From positions 1 to 41,742 of the IMG/VR virus record IMGVR_UViG_3300032093_008073: a stretch of 41,742 nt of DNA; one strand, 5' to 3'. Below are positions 23,086 through 31,597 of the stretch, piece after piece. Every line of letters starts with the position of its first letter. Positions within the stretch are counted from its first letter, which is position 1. The notes beneath the pieces were generated by a model. It saw only the letters and a program-made list of their open reading frames with translations, had not been told where the DNA came from and made no database searches. The translations under genes and the position numbers were made by a program. The DNA comes from a virus.

Positions 23086-23742
23086 ATGCAATACATTAAA
23101 TCTCAGGTTTTGAACTTAAAAGAGTTTTTGTTCAAAGCGTTTCTTACTGGTGTGCTTACCTTCATAGGTTTAGCATTCCTGTTCCAAGTTTTTATGGTGT
23201 TCTTAACCTTCTCAGGTAATGAACAACTAATTGACAAAATTACACACGAACTAACAATTCGTTTTGATGGCAGGTTTTCCGATAATCCTGCGAACATTAA
23301 TTACCAAGCCGAAGACCACATTTGGGTTGAAGGTGTAGACAACCAAGTTAAAATTGGTAAGCTAGCCGGCAATAGAAATTTGGCATTTGGTGTTAAAAAT
23401 ATCTTAGAGGAATTCCTTCAAGAAAAAGGATATGACCTAAATGAAAATGCACAATATAAATTAAAAGTTAATATTGTGTATTTGGATGTTCTATCTACAA
23501 AGACAAACATTTCAGTATTCCATAAAGGAGAAGAAGAAGTGGTTGTTCGTTTACAGGGAATACTTTACAAAGATGGCAAAAAAGAAAAAGAAGTTGTAGT
23601 TGAAGAATCTTCATCTGAAATATCAATGTCCACACTTATTGTAGACCAGGGTGGTAAATTCAATCAAACTTCATTATCTAACGCACTTAAAAAAGCATCG
23701 GATAAGTTGATTACTAAGCTATTCGGTGGAAAAGCAAAATAA
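23086..23742 (+). CDS. Membrane-anchored periplasmic protein, 218 aa
   Basis: An N-terminal membrane anchor (about residues 15-39, FLTGVLTFIGLAFLFQVFMVF) is followed by an alpha/beta domain (AFGVKNILEEFLQEKGYDLNENAQYKLKVNIVYLDVL, about 102-138) and a C-terminal helix SNALKKASDKLITKLFG. The layout resembles envelope lipoprotein-like or CsgG/LpoB-type domains, but I cannot assign a family. It is 1 nt upstream of the first exported cohesin/dockerin-type protein and likely works with that block. Confidence 0.7.
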   Translation: MQYIKSQVLNLKEFLFKAFLTGVLTFIGLAFLFQVFMVFLTFSGNEQLIDKITHELTIRFDGRFSDNPANINYQAEDHIWVEGVDNQVKIGKLAGNRNLAFGVKNILEEFLQEKGYDLNENAQYKLKVNIVYLDVLSTKTNISVFHKGEEEVVVRLQGILYKDGKKEKEVVVEESSSEISMSTLIVDQGGKFNQTSLSNALKKASDKLITKLFGGKAK

Positions 23743-23743
23743 T

Positions 23744-25402
23744 ATGAAAAGAATATTAACCTTAGTAGCGGCAGTTTTAATAAGCTTTGCAGCAAAAGCT
23801 CAAATAATTGTCAACCAATCAGTTTCAGCAGGACCTTATAGAGTAGGGGATACAATCACTGTAACTTATACGGTAGATAAGGGAACAACTAAGCCACGTT
23901 ATTTTTGGTTAAGATATGACTACAATAATAAGGCTTTAACTTATGTTTCCACAACCTTCTCACAGGGTAATCAATCACAAACTTATTACACAAGTTGGAA
24001 CAACTATAAGTTTACTGCAGCTGCAAACATCGCAGATACATCTTTATATGCACAATATGGCTCTACACCTTGGGGATATGCTGTAAACAACGATTGGAAT
24101 GTTGGACAGATTGCAGTTCAAAGAGTAGACCAAAGCGTAAATGGTGTAGTGGCAACTCAAAAGTATATTCTTAAAGACCAAAACACTTATGCTGGTATTT
24201 TTAAGTTAAACCTATCTTACGCAACTGATAGTGCTAGTGGAGCAAATATTCCATTCATTAGAACAACAGCTGGTCCAACAACAATAACTGGTGTAACTGG
24301 TAATACTTCTTATTTCAAAGTAAGAGTTCTATTCCCTTCTGGATATAACATTGGTGACCATAACGTTCAATTAATGAGATTAAAAACCGATGGTACTGGT
24401 GATATAGATTGGTCACAACAACCTATTGCACAAAGAGCATTAGATGGTAGTGGTGAAGCAATATTTACATCAGGTATCAGAGTTGGTGATAGTTTAGGCG
24501 TATTTGTAGCAAATGCATCATCTAAGACTTGGATGAATAATGTGGTGACTGTATCTGATGCATATAAATCATTCTTAGGTATTTCACAAACTGATTTAAG
24601 TGGTAACACTACTTACTTCACAAGACCAAACTTAGAAAAGAAAGTTGGTAATATTACTAAGAACGATGCCGTATTTACTGAAGCAGATGCATACTATTCA
24701 TTTGCGCATGTAATGGGAGTTGATGTATCAGCAAACGCTTTCATTCCAACTTCTACCGCAACTTCTTGGAGATGGCATAGTGGTTTATTAAATCAAAGTT
24801 GGTTAGATGGTACTTCAAAATATAGAGTTTATGTGACACAACCTACACAAACTGTAGATGCTGTATTCGCATGGGGTGGTGACTTAGATTGGTCACATTC
24901 ATCTCATCCTGATACAATCGCATCAAGAATAGCAGCTGGTATCTTTACTAATAAATCAAACGATTTAACAATTGGTGAAATTAAAACTATGGCTATGACA
25001 TCTAATATGAGTAACTCTTATAATGAGTCTGTATTAGAAGAAGTTAAATTGGGTGTAGCATCTACAATACAAAATGGTAAAGTAGTTCTTACCACAAACT
25101 TAACTAAAGAAGGTTTAGCAGGTTTGCAAGTTATTATGAACTACGATTCAACAAAATTAGATTTGGAAAATATCATATTTGATTCTGGTTCAACTATCAC
25201 AAACTTCTCAACAAAGGATAATGGTAGATTGACATTTGGTTCTATTGACCAACAAAAGACAGCTAGAATCAAAACTGGTACTCCATATAAATTAATATTT
25301 AATCCAAAAGTTCCATTAAGCAACACTGCAGGTTTATTCTTCTTTGTGTTAGCCGATGCGGTAGATGCTAATGGAAAGAAAGTAGAACTTGTAATTGAAT
25401 AA
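23744..25402 (+). CDS. Exported protein with dockerin-like and cohesin-like modules, 552 aa
   Basis: The signal peptide (residues 1-20, ending AAKAQ) is preferred from ATG 23744. An N-terminal beta domain (about 21-130, GPYRVGDTITVTYTVDKGTT with YFWLRYDYN) resembles cohesin-like folds. A VTVSDAYKSFLG helix (about 267-278) and ITKNDAVFTEADAYYSFAHV (about 303-322) form a dockerin-like unit. DLDWSHSSHPDTI (about 383-395) and a final cohesin-like beta sandwich (about 429-552, GLAGLQVIMNYDSTKLDLEN) follow. The last 290 residues are paralogous to the end of the next protein. Likely a cell-surface or envelope adhesin/scaffold. Confidence 0.78.
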   Translation: MKRILTLVAAVLISFAAKAQIIVNQSVSAGPYRVGDTITVTYTVDKGTTKPRYFWLRYDYNNKALTYVSTTFSQGNQSQTYYTSWNNYKFTAAANIADTSLYAQYGSTPWGYAVNNDWNVGQIAVQRVDQSVNGVVATQKYILKDQNTYAGIFKLNLSYATDSASGANIPFIRTTAGPTTITGVTGNTSYFKVRVLFPSGYNIGDHNVQLMRLKTDGTGDIDWSQQPIAQRALDGSGEAIFTSGIRVGDSLGVFVANASSKTWMNNVVTVSDAYKSFLGISQTDLSGNTTYFTRPNLEKKVGNITKNDAVFTEADAYYSFAHVMGVDVSANAFIPTSTATSWRWHSGLLNQSWLDGTSKYRVYVTQPTQTVDAVFAWGGDLDWSHSSHPDTIASRIAAGIFTNKSNDLTIGEIKTMAMTSNMSNSYNESVLEEVKLGVASTIQNGKVVLTTNLTKEGLAGLQVIMNYDSTKLDLENIIFDSGSTITNFSTKDNGRLTFGSIDQQKTARIKTGTPYKLIFNPKVPLSNTAGLFFFVLADAVDANGKKVELVIE

Positions 25403-27981
25403 TGAGAATATTATTAACACTATTATTATCTTTAATTGTATCTTTAGGGTTTGGTCAGCAGGTAAATGCACCAGACCCTAAAGAGTTTACGGTAAACACA
25501 TCTGCACAAAATGCAAGCGGTTTTAGTTTAAGTGGATTTAATTCTACTGATGTTTTACTATGTGCTATTGGTTTACCTGTTGCTCCAACTGGAACTACGT
25601 TTTACATAACAACTACAACGGGTCTTACCGCATCCATTGGATATACTTTGACCGGTAATAAAACTCGTTTAACTTTTACGGGTACTCAAGCTAACATTAA
25701 CAACGCATTAGCATCTCTAAAAGTAAACACAACAGGTACCGCAGGTAATGTTCAAATATCGGTATCTGCAACTGTAAACCCAACTGGATATTTTTATCTT
25801 CCAACAAATGGACACTTTTATAGACCAATATCAACCGGTGTGTTTTATTCACAATCTAAAATAAACGCAGCTGCAACAACATTCAAAGGGCAAAGAGGGT
25901 ATTTGGTAACTATAACTTCTTCAGATGAGGATTTATTTATTTTTAATAATGTACCACAATCTAACATATGGTTTGCATTAACGGATTCAATAACCGAAGG
26001 AACTTGGAGAATAGATGATGGACCTGAAAAAGGTACTATCGTAAGAATAGGTACAACAAATCAGCAAGGTGTTTATAACAATTGGGCAGGTGGTGAACCA
26101 AATAACTGGGGTGGAAACGAAGATTATGCGGTAACTAAATGGGGTGGTTCTCAATGGAACGATTTGAATTCTAACTATAATAATCCGTATGTAATTGAGT
26201 ATGGAACATGGACAAATCCTGATGACCAAACTTTTACTGAATTCTACAATAATAGTGTTATTAATACAAATGGACCTAACTTAAATTTGGTAGGTCAATT
26301 TAATTTTAACTTTGGTGGTAATATTGATGAAACTAAATTTTTAGGAACGATATTCAAAAGAAACAACTCCACATCGGCATGGACGGGAAATACATATAAA
26401 ACATTAAATGGTTTAGGTAGAGTAACTCTTTCTGAACAATTAGATACTGCAAAACTATTTTCATCTGCAATATCAATAGCAACCGCAAATGATATGACTG
26501 CATATAGTGAAACCGATATAGGTAAGATATACAAAATGACCATAACAGGTAATACAGGTGGTACAATTTGGGGAACAAACATATACACAAACGATTCATA
26601 TATTCCAAAAGCAGCTGTGCATGCTGGGGTAATAACTGCCGGACAAACAAAAGATGTTTACATTAAAATAGTTGAGGGATTAAATGATTATCCAGCATCA
26701 ACACAAAATGGTGTAACATCAGATAGTTGGGGAGCATGGGGATTGAGTTATCAATTTGTAAACGAACCATCATCCTACAAAGCAACCATAACAACTGGAC
26801 AAGCAGAATTTTCTTATGTTAATATTTCAAATGGTGTTACAACTCTTTATATTGATTTAACTAGATTTGGAAGTACACAACCATCAACAATATCTAAAGT
26901 TAAAATATTGGATTGTTATGATGGGCCTGTAACATATCAACAAACATCTGCATATTGGGCACATTATGTTGTTCCATCAACACTTACAAAAGTTACCGAT
27001 GGAACTTCGGCATTTAATTCATCAATAAGAAATGCTGGAAATAATAATTGGGCTTTTATGTCTAATATTTCTTTTGCACAAAATGGTACTTACAAACAAC
27101 ATAAATTCCAATTTCAAAATTATGATTCAGTACAACTTAAAACACTTTACAATAGTATAGTTACTGTATCGGATGTTTATTTAGCATTTAAGGAATTGGC
27201 AGAAGCTGGTGGTATATTTGGTGGTGGTAGTGGAACGCAATTCACTTATGGTATGCAATTCAAAAATGCGGATATTGATGATAATGGTGTATTCAATGAA
27301 GCGGATTGTTTTAGATTATTACAAAACTTAACAGGTGCTAAAAACTTAGTGGATAACTACACATTGGATAATACAATGAAAATAGTTTTAGATTCAACTT
27401 ATGCAACTATTGGTAAATCTAATTGGAAAGATTTTCCATCTTATTTAGGTAAAGAGTATGGATTCAGTTTATTGGATGGTAAAATAAATTACACATACAA
27501 TTTAGCAGTAACTTGGAAAGGTGATGTAAACTTATCACACTCAGCAACTCCACCTTCAAATGGTATAACAACAATGTCAGCAAACTTTGGTGAAAGAAGT
27601 ATGAGTGTAAATGGTGAACCAACTGCATATATTATCTCGCAAATAGTTGGAGATAGTTTAATTGCAACTATTAAATTCAATCCAAATATAAATTCTATTG
27701 TTGGTACTCAATTCCAAATAAATTATGATAACTCTTTAATTACGTTATCTTCAACAAAATACAAAACAACAGGCTCACCTATAAACTTCGCAAATGATAG
27801 AGGAACATTTATTAATTTAGGTTCTCTTAATACTGGTGGTGAATTATTAGATGGTACTACCGAATATCAACTTACGTTCAAATTAAAACAACAATTGGAT
27901 AACTCTTTAGGTTTGGTTTCTATTGCTGGAAACGAAGCGGTAAATAAAGATGGTAAAACTATTAAAATAAGAATACAATAA
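25402..27981 (+). CDS. Exported C-type-lectin protein with dockerin-like and cohesin-like modules, 859 aa
   Basis: A signal peptide (1-18, SLGFGQ) is followed by a beta domain (about 20-125). A C-type lectin-like domain spans about 128-270: YSQSKINAAATTFKGQRGYLVTI, then IWFALTDS, NWAGGEPNNWGGNEDYAV with the carbohydrate-binding EPN triad, and WNDLNSNYNNPYVIEYG. The middle is beta-rich and unassigned. The C-terminal part repeats the neighbour's plan: VTVSDVYLAFKEL (about 590), DIDDNGVFNEADCFRLLQNL (about 624-643, an F-hand/dockerin calcium loop), VTWKGDVNLSHS, and a cohesin-like domain (about 735-859). Probably binds glycans at the host surface. Coupled to its neighbours by TAATG. Confidence 0.85.
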   Translation: MRILLTLLLSLIVSLGFGQQVNAPDPKEFTVNTSAQNASGFSLSGFNSTDVLLCAIGLPVAPTGTTFYITTTTGLTASIGYTLTGNKTRLTFTGTQANINNALASLKVNTTGTAGNVQISVSATVNPTGYFYLPTNGHFYRPISTGVFYSQSKINAAATTFKGQRGYLVTITSSDEDLFIFNNVPQSNIWFALTDSITEGTWRIDDGPEKGTIVRIGTTNQQGVYNNWAGGEPNNWGGNEDYAVTKWGGSQWNDLNSNYNNPYVIEYGTWTNPDDQTFTEFYNNSVINTNGPNLNLVGQFNFNFGGNIDETKFLGTIFKRNNSTSAWTGNTYKTLNGLGRVTLSEQLDTAKLFSSAISIATANDMTAYSETDIGKIYKMTITGNTGGTIWGTNIYTNDSYIPKAAVHAGVITAGQTKDVYIKIVEGLNDYPASTQNGVTSDSWGAWGLSYQFVNEPSSYKATITTGQAEFSYVNISNGVTTLYIDLTRFGSTQPSTISKVKILDCYDGPVTYQQTSAYWAHYVVPSTLTKVTDGTSAFNSSIRNAGNNNWAFMSNISFAQNGTYKQHKFQFQNYDSVQLKTLYNSIVTVSDVYLAFKELAEAGGIFGGGSGTQFTYGMQFKNADIDDNGVFNEADCFRLLQNLTGAKNLVDNYTLDNTMKIVLDSTYATIGKSNWKDFPSYLGKEYGFSLLDGKINYTYNLAVTWKGDVNLSHSATPPSNGITTMSANFGERSMSVNGEPTAYIISQIVGDSLIATIKFNPNINSIVGTQFQINYDNSLITLSSTKYKTTGSPINFANDRGTFINLGSLNTGGELLDGTTEYQLTFKLKQQLDNSLGLVSIAGNEAVNKDGKTIKIRIQ

Positions 27982-28328
27982 TGAGATACCTTTTAACGAT
28001 ATTATTTTTAATTTCAATATGGGGATGTAGAAAATTAGATGTAGTCCCAACCCCACCACCTGCTCCATCTGATATATTCTCTGTTAAAGAAACATCTATT
28101 GGAAATGGTGAACAAATCAAGTTCAATCTAAAGACCGAAGGGGTCTATACACTTACTTTATTTGATTCAGTTGGCCAGCAAGTTGTGGCCCGAGAAAGAA
28201 TAATTGGAAAAACTGGATTAAATACACTAAAACTTTATACTAAATCACTACCTATTAAATATTTATATCTGACCTTAGAGGACCAGAATAGTGTTGAAGT
28301 AGGTAAAACGTTACTGATAATTAATTAA
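27981..28328 (+). CDS. Lipoprotein with T9SS-sorting-like beta domain, 115 aa
   Basis: Lipobox ISIWGC with Cys16 followed by RKLDVVPTPPPAPS. The remaining about 80 residues (VYTLTLFDSVGQQVVARERI, then GLNTLKLYTKSLPIKYLYLTL) have the strand pattern of the type A sorting domain found at the C-terminus of type IX-secreted proteins. It is paralogous to the next gene. A lipoprotein consisting mainly of such a domain is odd. TAATG coupling ties it to the lectin protein. Confidence 0.75.
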   Translation: MRYLLTILFLISIWGCRKLDVVPTPPPAPSDIFSVKETSIGNGEQIKFNLKTEGVYTLTLFDSVGQQVVARERIIGKTGLNTLKLYTKSLPIKYLYLTLEDQNSVEVGKTLLIIN

Positions 28329-28341
28329 AAACAAACAAAAA

Positions 28342-28716
28342 ATGAAAAAATTATTATTAGTATTGTTTGGAGCACTATTAATTGTTGGCTGTAGAAAATT
28401 AGATATTTATCCACAACCACCAGTTGTAAATCCAAATGAGGAACTAAAAATGGCAGCGGCTTCTGGTTTGAAACTACAATCAGTATTCGTAACTTCAGAA
28501 GTGGCTATTAACGTAAAGTTAGAAGCTGGACAAAACGTAACAATTAAAATCTTTGATATTGCAAATAGAGTAGTATCTAAAGAAACAATGTACGCAAACA
28601 CCGGTGATAATATATTAAAGGTTTATACTAATGCATTTCCAGCATCAGCATATAGAATAGCTCTATACGATGCAAATGGTAAAATGTTAGGTATTACCGA
28701 TTTTAATAAGTTATAA
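28342..28716 (+). CDS. Lipoprotein paralogue with T9SS-sorting-like beta domain, 124 aa
   Basis: Lipobox LLIVGC with Cys17 followed by RKLDIYPQPPVVNP, nearly the same start as the neighbour. The domain NVTIKIFDIANRVVSKETMY, then NILKVYTNAFPASAYRIALYDANGK matches the 'v-x-I-x-D-x-x-G-R-x-V ... G-x-Y-x-L-x-L' pattern of type IX sorting domains. Probable tandem duplication with the upstream lipoprotein. Envelope location; role in anchoring or presenting the two large exported proteins is only a guess. Confidence 0.78.
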   Translation: MKKLLLVLFGALLIVGCRKLDIYPQPPVVNPNEELKMAAASGLKLQSVFVTSEVAINVKLEAGQNVTIKIFDIANRVVSKETMYANTGDNILKVYTNAFPASAYRIALYDANGKMLGITDFNKL

Positions 28717-28743
28717 AATTTGTAACAATAAAATAAAAACAAA

Positions 28744-29061
28744 ATGTCAGAAGAAGTAGAAAGCACAAATGATGGTACTTGGTCTGGTTTGAAGAAAACA
28801 ATAATCGGTGTTGCAACAACAGCGGTTATGGGCTTAGGTACTTGGGGTGTAACAAAAATCACAGGCGGTGGAGATGAAGCAGCTCCTGCACCTGCAGCAG
28901 CACCCGTAATCAACATCACAAATTCTAACCAGCAATCTCAATCAGCAGGTGGAACAACTAAAATCATTGAAAGAGAAAAAGTTGTAGAAAAACCAGCTGC
29001 AGCTCCAGCACCTAAAAAGAAAGATGGTGATGAGTTCAAAGAGAAACCAGCTGAGTGGTAA
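28744..29061 (+). CDS. Small membrane protein with Ala/Pro-rich tail, 105 aa
   Basis: A hydrophobic segment at about residues 20-40 (IIGVATTAVMGLGTWGVTKI) followed by an Ala/Pro-rich linker, a short beta stretch VINITNSNQQSQSAGGTTKI and a Lys/Pro/Glu tail. Low-complexity composition. It opens a run of three small membrane proteins that may be lysis or envelope proteins. No family recognised. Confidence 0.72.
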   Translation: MSEEVESTNDGTWSGLKKTIIGVATTAVMGLGTWGVTKITGGGDEAAPAPAAAPVINITNSNQQSQSAGGTTKIIEREKVVEKPAAAPAPKKKDGDEFKEKPAEW

Positions 29062-29064
29062 TAT

Positions 29065-29169
29065 ATGGGATATAAAATTGGGGTTACATTATTTTTCATA
29101 GCCTTCTTATTATGGGCTATGAATCATGCAAATAACGAAAGAATACGAAAAGAAAATGGCAGAGAATAA
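29065..29169 (+). CDS. 34-aa single-span membrane peptide
   Basis: Frame beginning MGYKIGVTLFFIAFLLWAMN: one membrane span (about residues 4-19) and a charged NNERIRKENGRE tail. It starts 3 nt after the previous stop and overlaps the next gene by 14 nt. Coding is supported by spacing and hydrophobic design only. Confidence 0.55.
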   Translation: MGYKIGVTLFFIAFLLWAMNHANNERIRKENGRE

Positions 29170-29827
29170 TCAACAACCACCAAGCGGCTTTAAGGACCTT
29201 CTTAATTCAATGATGAAAAGAAGATGGTGGATTACCGCATTGGTATTAGGTGGGTTTATGTTTATAATGGCAGGAATGTTCGGGGCTATATTTATGAAAT
29301 CCGAAATTGCAGGTGAATGGAAAGAACTTCTTTTATTATTATTAGGTGCTTTCATTGGTAGTTATGGTAAAATCATAGATTACTGGTTTAGTGATACCGA
29401 TAAAGATAAGATGTTAGTTCAGAAAATGGATGAGGAAGATGGAACTTCACTTTCACATACAAACGATATGAAGGAAAGTAACAAACCTACAACTCCACTT
29501 ATTCCAGATGCATTTGTCCAAGCTGCAAATCATGCACATGAAATCAATCTAATAGAAGCTAACAAACCAAAAGAAGAAAAAGTTGAATCACAAATTACAG
29601 ACGCTGTAACCGCTCCAACTCCAAAAGCAGGTAGAACTGGTGTAGAAGTTGATGAAGATGGTGATGGTGTAATGGATGGTATTGACTTTGATGGTGATGG
29701 TAAGATTGATGTTTATTTCGCACATAGACAGTGTGAACACATTTGGGGTGATAAAGATGGTGATGGTGATGAAGAATGTTTGAAATGTGGAAAGATAAAA
29801 GACGAAGATGCTGAACAAGCAGGGTAA
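29156..29827 (+). CDS. Membrane protein with Asp-rich calcium-type loops and Cys/His motif, 223 aa
   Basis: Two spans at about residues 24-45 and 55-72, then a charged cytoplasmic tail. At about 169-190 EDGDGVMDGIDFDGDGKIDV carries two D-x-D-G-D-G loops, as in the 447-aa protein at 16205, followed by CEHIWGDKDGDGDEECLKCG (about 196-215), a Cys-His-Cys-Cys set that could bind zinc. ATG at 29156 is preferred to 29126 because it starts at MAENNQQPPSG and avoids overlap with most of the 34-aa peptide. Function unknown. Confidence 0.72.
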   Translation: MAENNQQPPSGFKDLLNSMMKRRWWITALVLGGFMFIMAGMFGAIFMKSEIAGEWKELLLLLLGAFIGSYGKIIDYWFSDTDKDKMLVQKMDEEDGTSLSHTNDMKESNKPTTPLIPDAFVQAANHAHEINLIEANKPKEEKVESQITDAVTAPTPKAGRTGVEVDEDGDGVMDGIDFDGDGKIDVYFAHRQCEHIWGDKDGDGDEECLKCGKIKDEDAEQAG

Positions 29828-29876
29828 TATAAATCAGTTACGCATAGGTTACATTAATAAACTAAATAAGTAAACT

Positions 29877-30137
29877 ATGGGATGGTTAAAAGAACTATTC
29901 AGCGATGACAATCACATCAATGAAAAATCAGTAGTAGGTTTCGGTGCATTCATAATGATGGTTATTACTCTTTCAGTTGATATTATCACTGGTGTAATGG
30001 GTAAAGAAATGCCAATCCACGAATTTGTATTTGATGGATTTATGGTAATCACATTGGGAGCATTCGGTATCGCTTCAGTTGATAAATTCATCAACGCTAA
30101 GAAGGGAAAGAAAGTTGAAGAAGAAGAATTAGGATAA
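29877..30137 (+). CDS. Small two-span membrane protein, holin-like, 86 aa
   Basis: Two membrane spans (about residues 18-38 and 49-68) and a Lys/Glu-rich C-terminal tail, beginning MGWLKELFSDDNHINEKSVV. The plan (short N-tail, two spans, charged C-tail) and size suit class II holins. A lysin is not visible nearby, so holin is only a possibility. A strong terminator follows directly. Confidence 0.65.
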   Translation: MGWLKELFSDDNHINEKSVVGFGAFIMMVITLSVDIITGVMGKEMPIHEFVFDGFMVITLGAFGIASVDKFINAKKGKKVEEEELG

Positions 30138-30140
30138 TAT

Positions 30141-30178
30141 AAAGGGAGAACATAGTTTCTCCCTTTTTTATATTTATA
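30141..30178 (+). terminator. Terminator fused to late-type box
   Basis: AGGGAGAA (30143-30150) pairs with TTCTCCCT (30157-30164), then TTTTTTATATTTATA: the terminator's U-tract runs straight into the TATATTTATA box. Nearly the same unit recurs at 31598-31635. Confidence 0.85.
30169..30178 (+). promoter_or_regulatory. Late-type promoter box TATATTTATA
   Basis: Full match, 14 nt before the ATG at 30193, at the end of a terminator U-tract. Confidence 0.65.
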
Positions 30179-30192
30179 CTAAATAAAATGTT

Positions 30193-30396
30193 ATGGCACT
30201 ACCTTGTCCCGCTTGCAAACAACCTTTGGGATTAACTTTAGAATTTATATTCAAACATCCAGTTTCAGCCTGTCCACATTGTGAGACAGTTTTGGATTTT
30301 ACAGTTAATGATGAAATAAAGGAAAAATATAAGGAAGCACTTGTTGAAATAGAAAAAATCAAAAAAGAGTACCAAGGAGTAGTAAAATTTGGATAA
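30193..30396 (+). CDS. Zinc-ribbon protein, 67 aa
   Basis: CPACKQP (Cys5, Cys8) and a second pair CPHC (about Cys27, Cys30) flank LTLEFIFKHPVSA, a classic four-Cys zinc ribbon. A charged helix follows (NDEIKEKYKEALVEIEKIKK). Closely similar short proteins with 'EFI..HPVSACPHC' are common in T4-like phages. Probably a nucleic-acid or protein-binding accessory factor. It has its own late-type box. Confidence 0.78.
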   Translation: MALPCPACKQPLGLTLEFIFKHPVSACPHCETVLDFTVNDEIKEKYKEALVEIEKIKKEYQGVVKFG

Positions 30397-30419
30397 TTGG
30401 GGTGTTTTATACTTTTTGG

Positions 30420-30429
30420 GATATTTATG
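30420..30429 (+). promoter_or_regulatory. Late-type promoter box GATATTTATG
   Basis: Eight of ten bases match, 41 nt before the ATG at 30471 and just after the zinc-ribbon stop. Confidence 0.4.
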
Positions 30430-30470
30430 TTCAAACAAGTTACAAAAATTAATTATAAAAACTTAAATTT

Positions 30471-31085
30471 ATGGCAGGTATCGCAGACCAATTCGCAGGT
30501 CTTCCTATTGAAGATTTGATTGTTTCACCTATTGTTGGTATGGCAAAAGGTCAAGCAAAATTAAACGAAGTAACTTGGAAATATATTTCTGAAGTAGCAT
30601 TCGTAACGGACGAGAAAACTAAAAAAACTAAAGCACGTGCTTTAGATGTTGAAATGAACAGAGTTGTAACCGATGGTGCAACAGGTGAACAAAAACTACA
30701 AAAAATTTATAGTAAAGTTCCTATGTTACCATTAGTACCACTTCCTTCATTAGCAATTACTTCAGCAGATATTGAATTTGCTATGGAAGTAAAAACTTCA
30801 GAGACAGAAAAAAGTGATGTAAAAACTGAAAGCAGTGTTGAAGTATCAGCTGGTGGTAGATTTTGGGGTATGAGCTGGAATGCAAAAATTTCTGGTAAAG
30901 TAGCTACAAACAAAGAGAACACTAGAAGCACTGACAACTCAGCTAAATACAATGTAAAAGTACACGCTGAACAATTACCAGCAACTGAAGGTATGTTGAA
31001 ATTATCAGATTACCTAACTCAAATGTTAGAACCATCTTTAATTCCACTTACTGAAGACCCAGCAACTGGTGGTGGTAAGAAGTAA
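30471..31085 (+). CDS. DUF2589-family protein, 204 aa
   Basis: Matches the DUF2589 plan: GLPIEDLIVSPIVGMAKGQAKLNEVTWKYI (about residues 10-39), a variable linker, then VPMLPLVPLPSLAITSADIEFAMEVKTS (about 83-110), which is the hallmark 'P-L-L-x-I-P-S-L-x-I-x-x-x-x-V-x-F-x-x-x' segment, an acidic/Lys linker and a final beta strand pair with KYNVKVHAEQLPATEGM. The family has no known function. It is paired with the next gene, which shares the core segment. This module is flanked by two near-identical terminator-promoter units. Confidence 0.8.
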   Translation: MAGIADQFAGLPIEDLIVSPIVGMAKGQAKLNEVTWKYISEVAFVTDEKTKKTKARALDVEMNRVVTDGATGEQKLQKIYSKVPMLPLVPLPSLAITSADIEFAMEVKTSETEKSDVKTESSVEVSAGGRFWGMSWNAKISGKVATNKENTRSTDNSAKYNVKVHAEQLPATEGMLKLSDYLTQMLEPSLIPLTEDPATGGGKK

Positions 31086-31113
31086 TAGATAAAAATAAAA
31101 TAAAGGTTATATT

Positions 31114-31590
31114 ATGGCAAGATTAAATGTAGAGGAACTTGTTGGCGGTCTCTTAGAGGCCGCCATGGTTTCTCAAGGTATAAGTGAAAGACAGCATATT
31201 AATGCTATCCGAAACTATTTCAATGAAGATGGTACACCCAAAACCACTACCTTTAATATAGGTGGTAAGGATTTGGTTGTACCTCTTTATATTTTGGCGG
31301 ACCATTCATCTATTGGATTGGATGAGCTAGATATTGAGTTTACTTGTAGACTTATATTTGGTGACGAAGAAAAAGAAGTATCCAGTCTTAAAAAATCTCT
31401 ATTAGGTTTATTTAAGAAAAAAGGATACGAACACAATATCAAAGGTATTGAAGTTGATTCAGGTTACAATCCAACTGAAGCTGGTATGGCTAAAATAAAG
31501 GTTAAGTTTAAGGCTGATGAAAAGCCCGAAGCTGTAAGTAGATTGATTGATGAATATATCAAAAATCTTGAAGACCCAAATGTAAAGTAA
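31114..31590 (+). CDS. DUF2589-like partner protein, 158 aa
   Basis: Shares the core VPLYILADHSSIGLDELDIEFTCRLIF (about residues 49-75) with the DUF2589 gene upstream. The N-terminus LNVEELVGGLLEAAMVSQGI replaces the family's usual first helix. DUF2589 genes are often in tandem pairs, which this pair follows. Unknown function. It ends at the second of the two near-identical terminator-promoter units. Confidence 0.7.
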   Translation: MARLNVEELVGGLLEAAMVSQGISERQHINAIRNYFNEDGTPKTTTFNIGGKDLVVPLYILADHSSIGLDELDIEFTCRLIFGDEEKEVSSLKKSLLGLFKKKGYEHNIKGIEVDSGYNPTEAGMAKIKVKFKADEKPEAVSRLIDEYIKNLEDPNVK

Positions 31591-31597
31591 ATAAATT

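Noticed and set aside
25783-26220. C-type lectin domain considered as the variable region of a diversity-generating retroelement
   Set aside because: No reverse transcriptase, template repeat or adenine-biased duplicate copy was found in the window.
24367-26650. Minus-strand open frames of 80-98 codons opposite the two large exported proteins
   Set aside because: They are antisense to well-supported genes, lack promoters and have no recognisable protein features.
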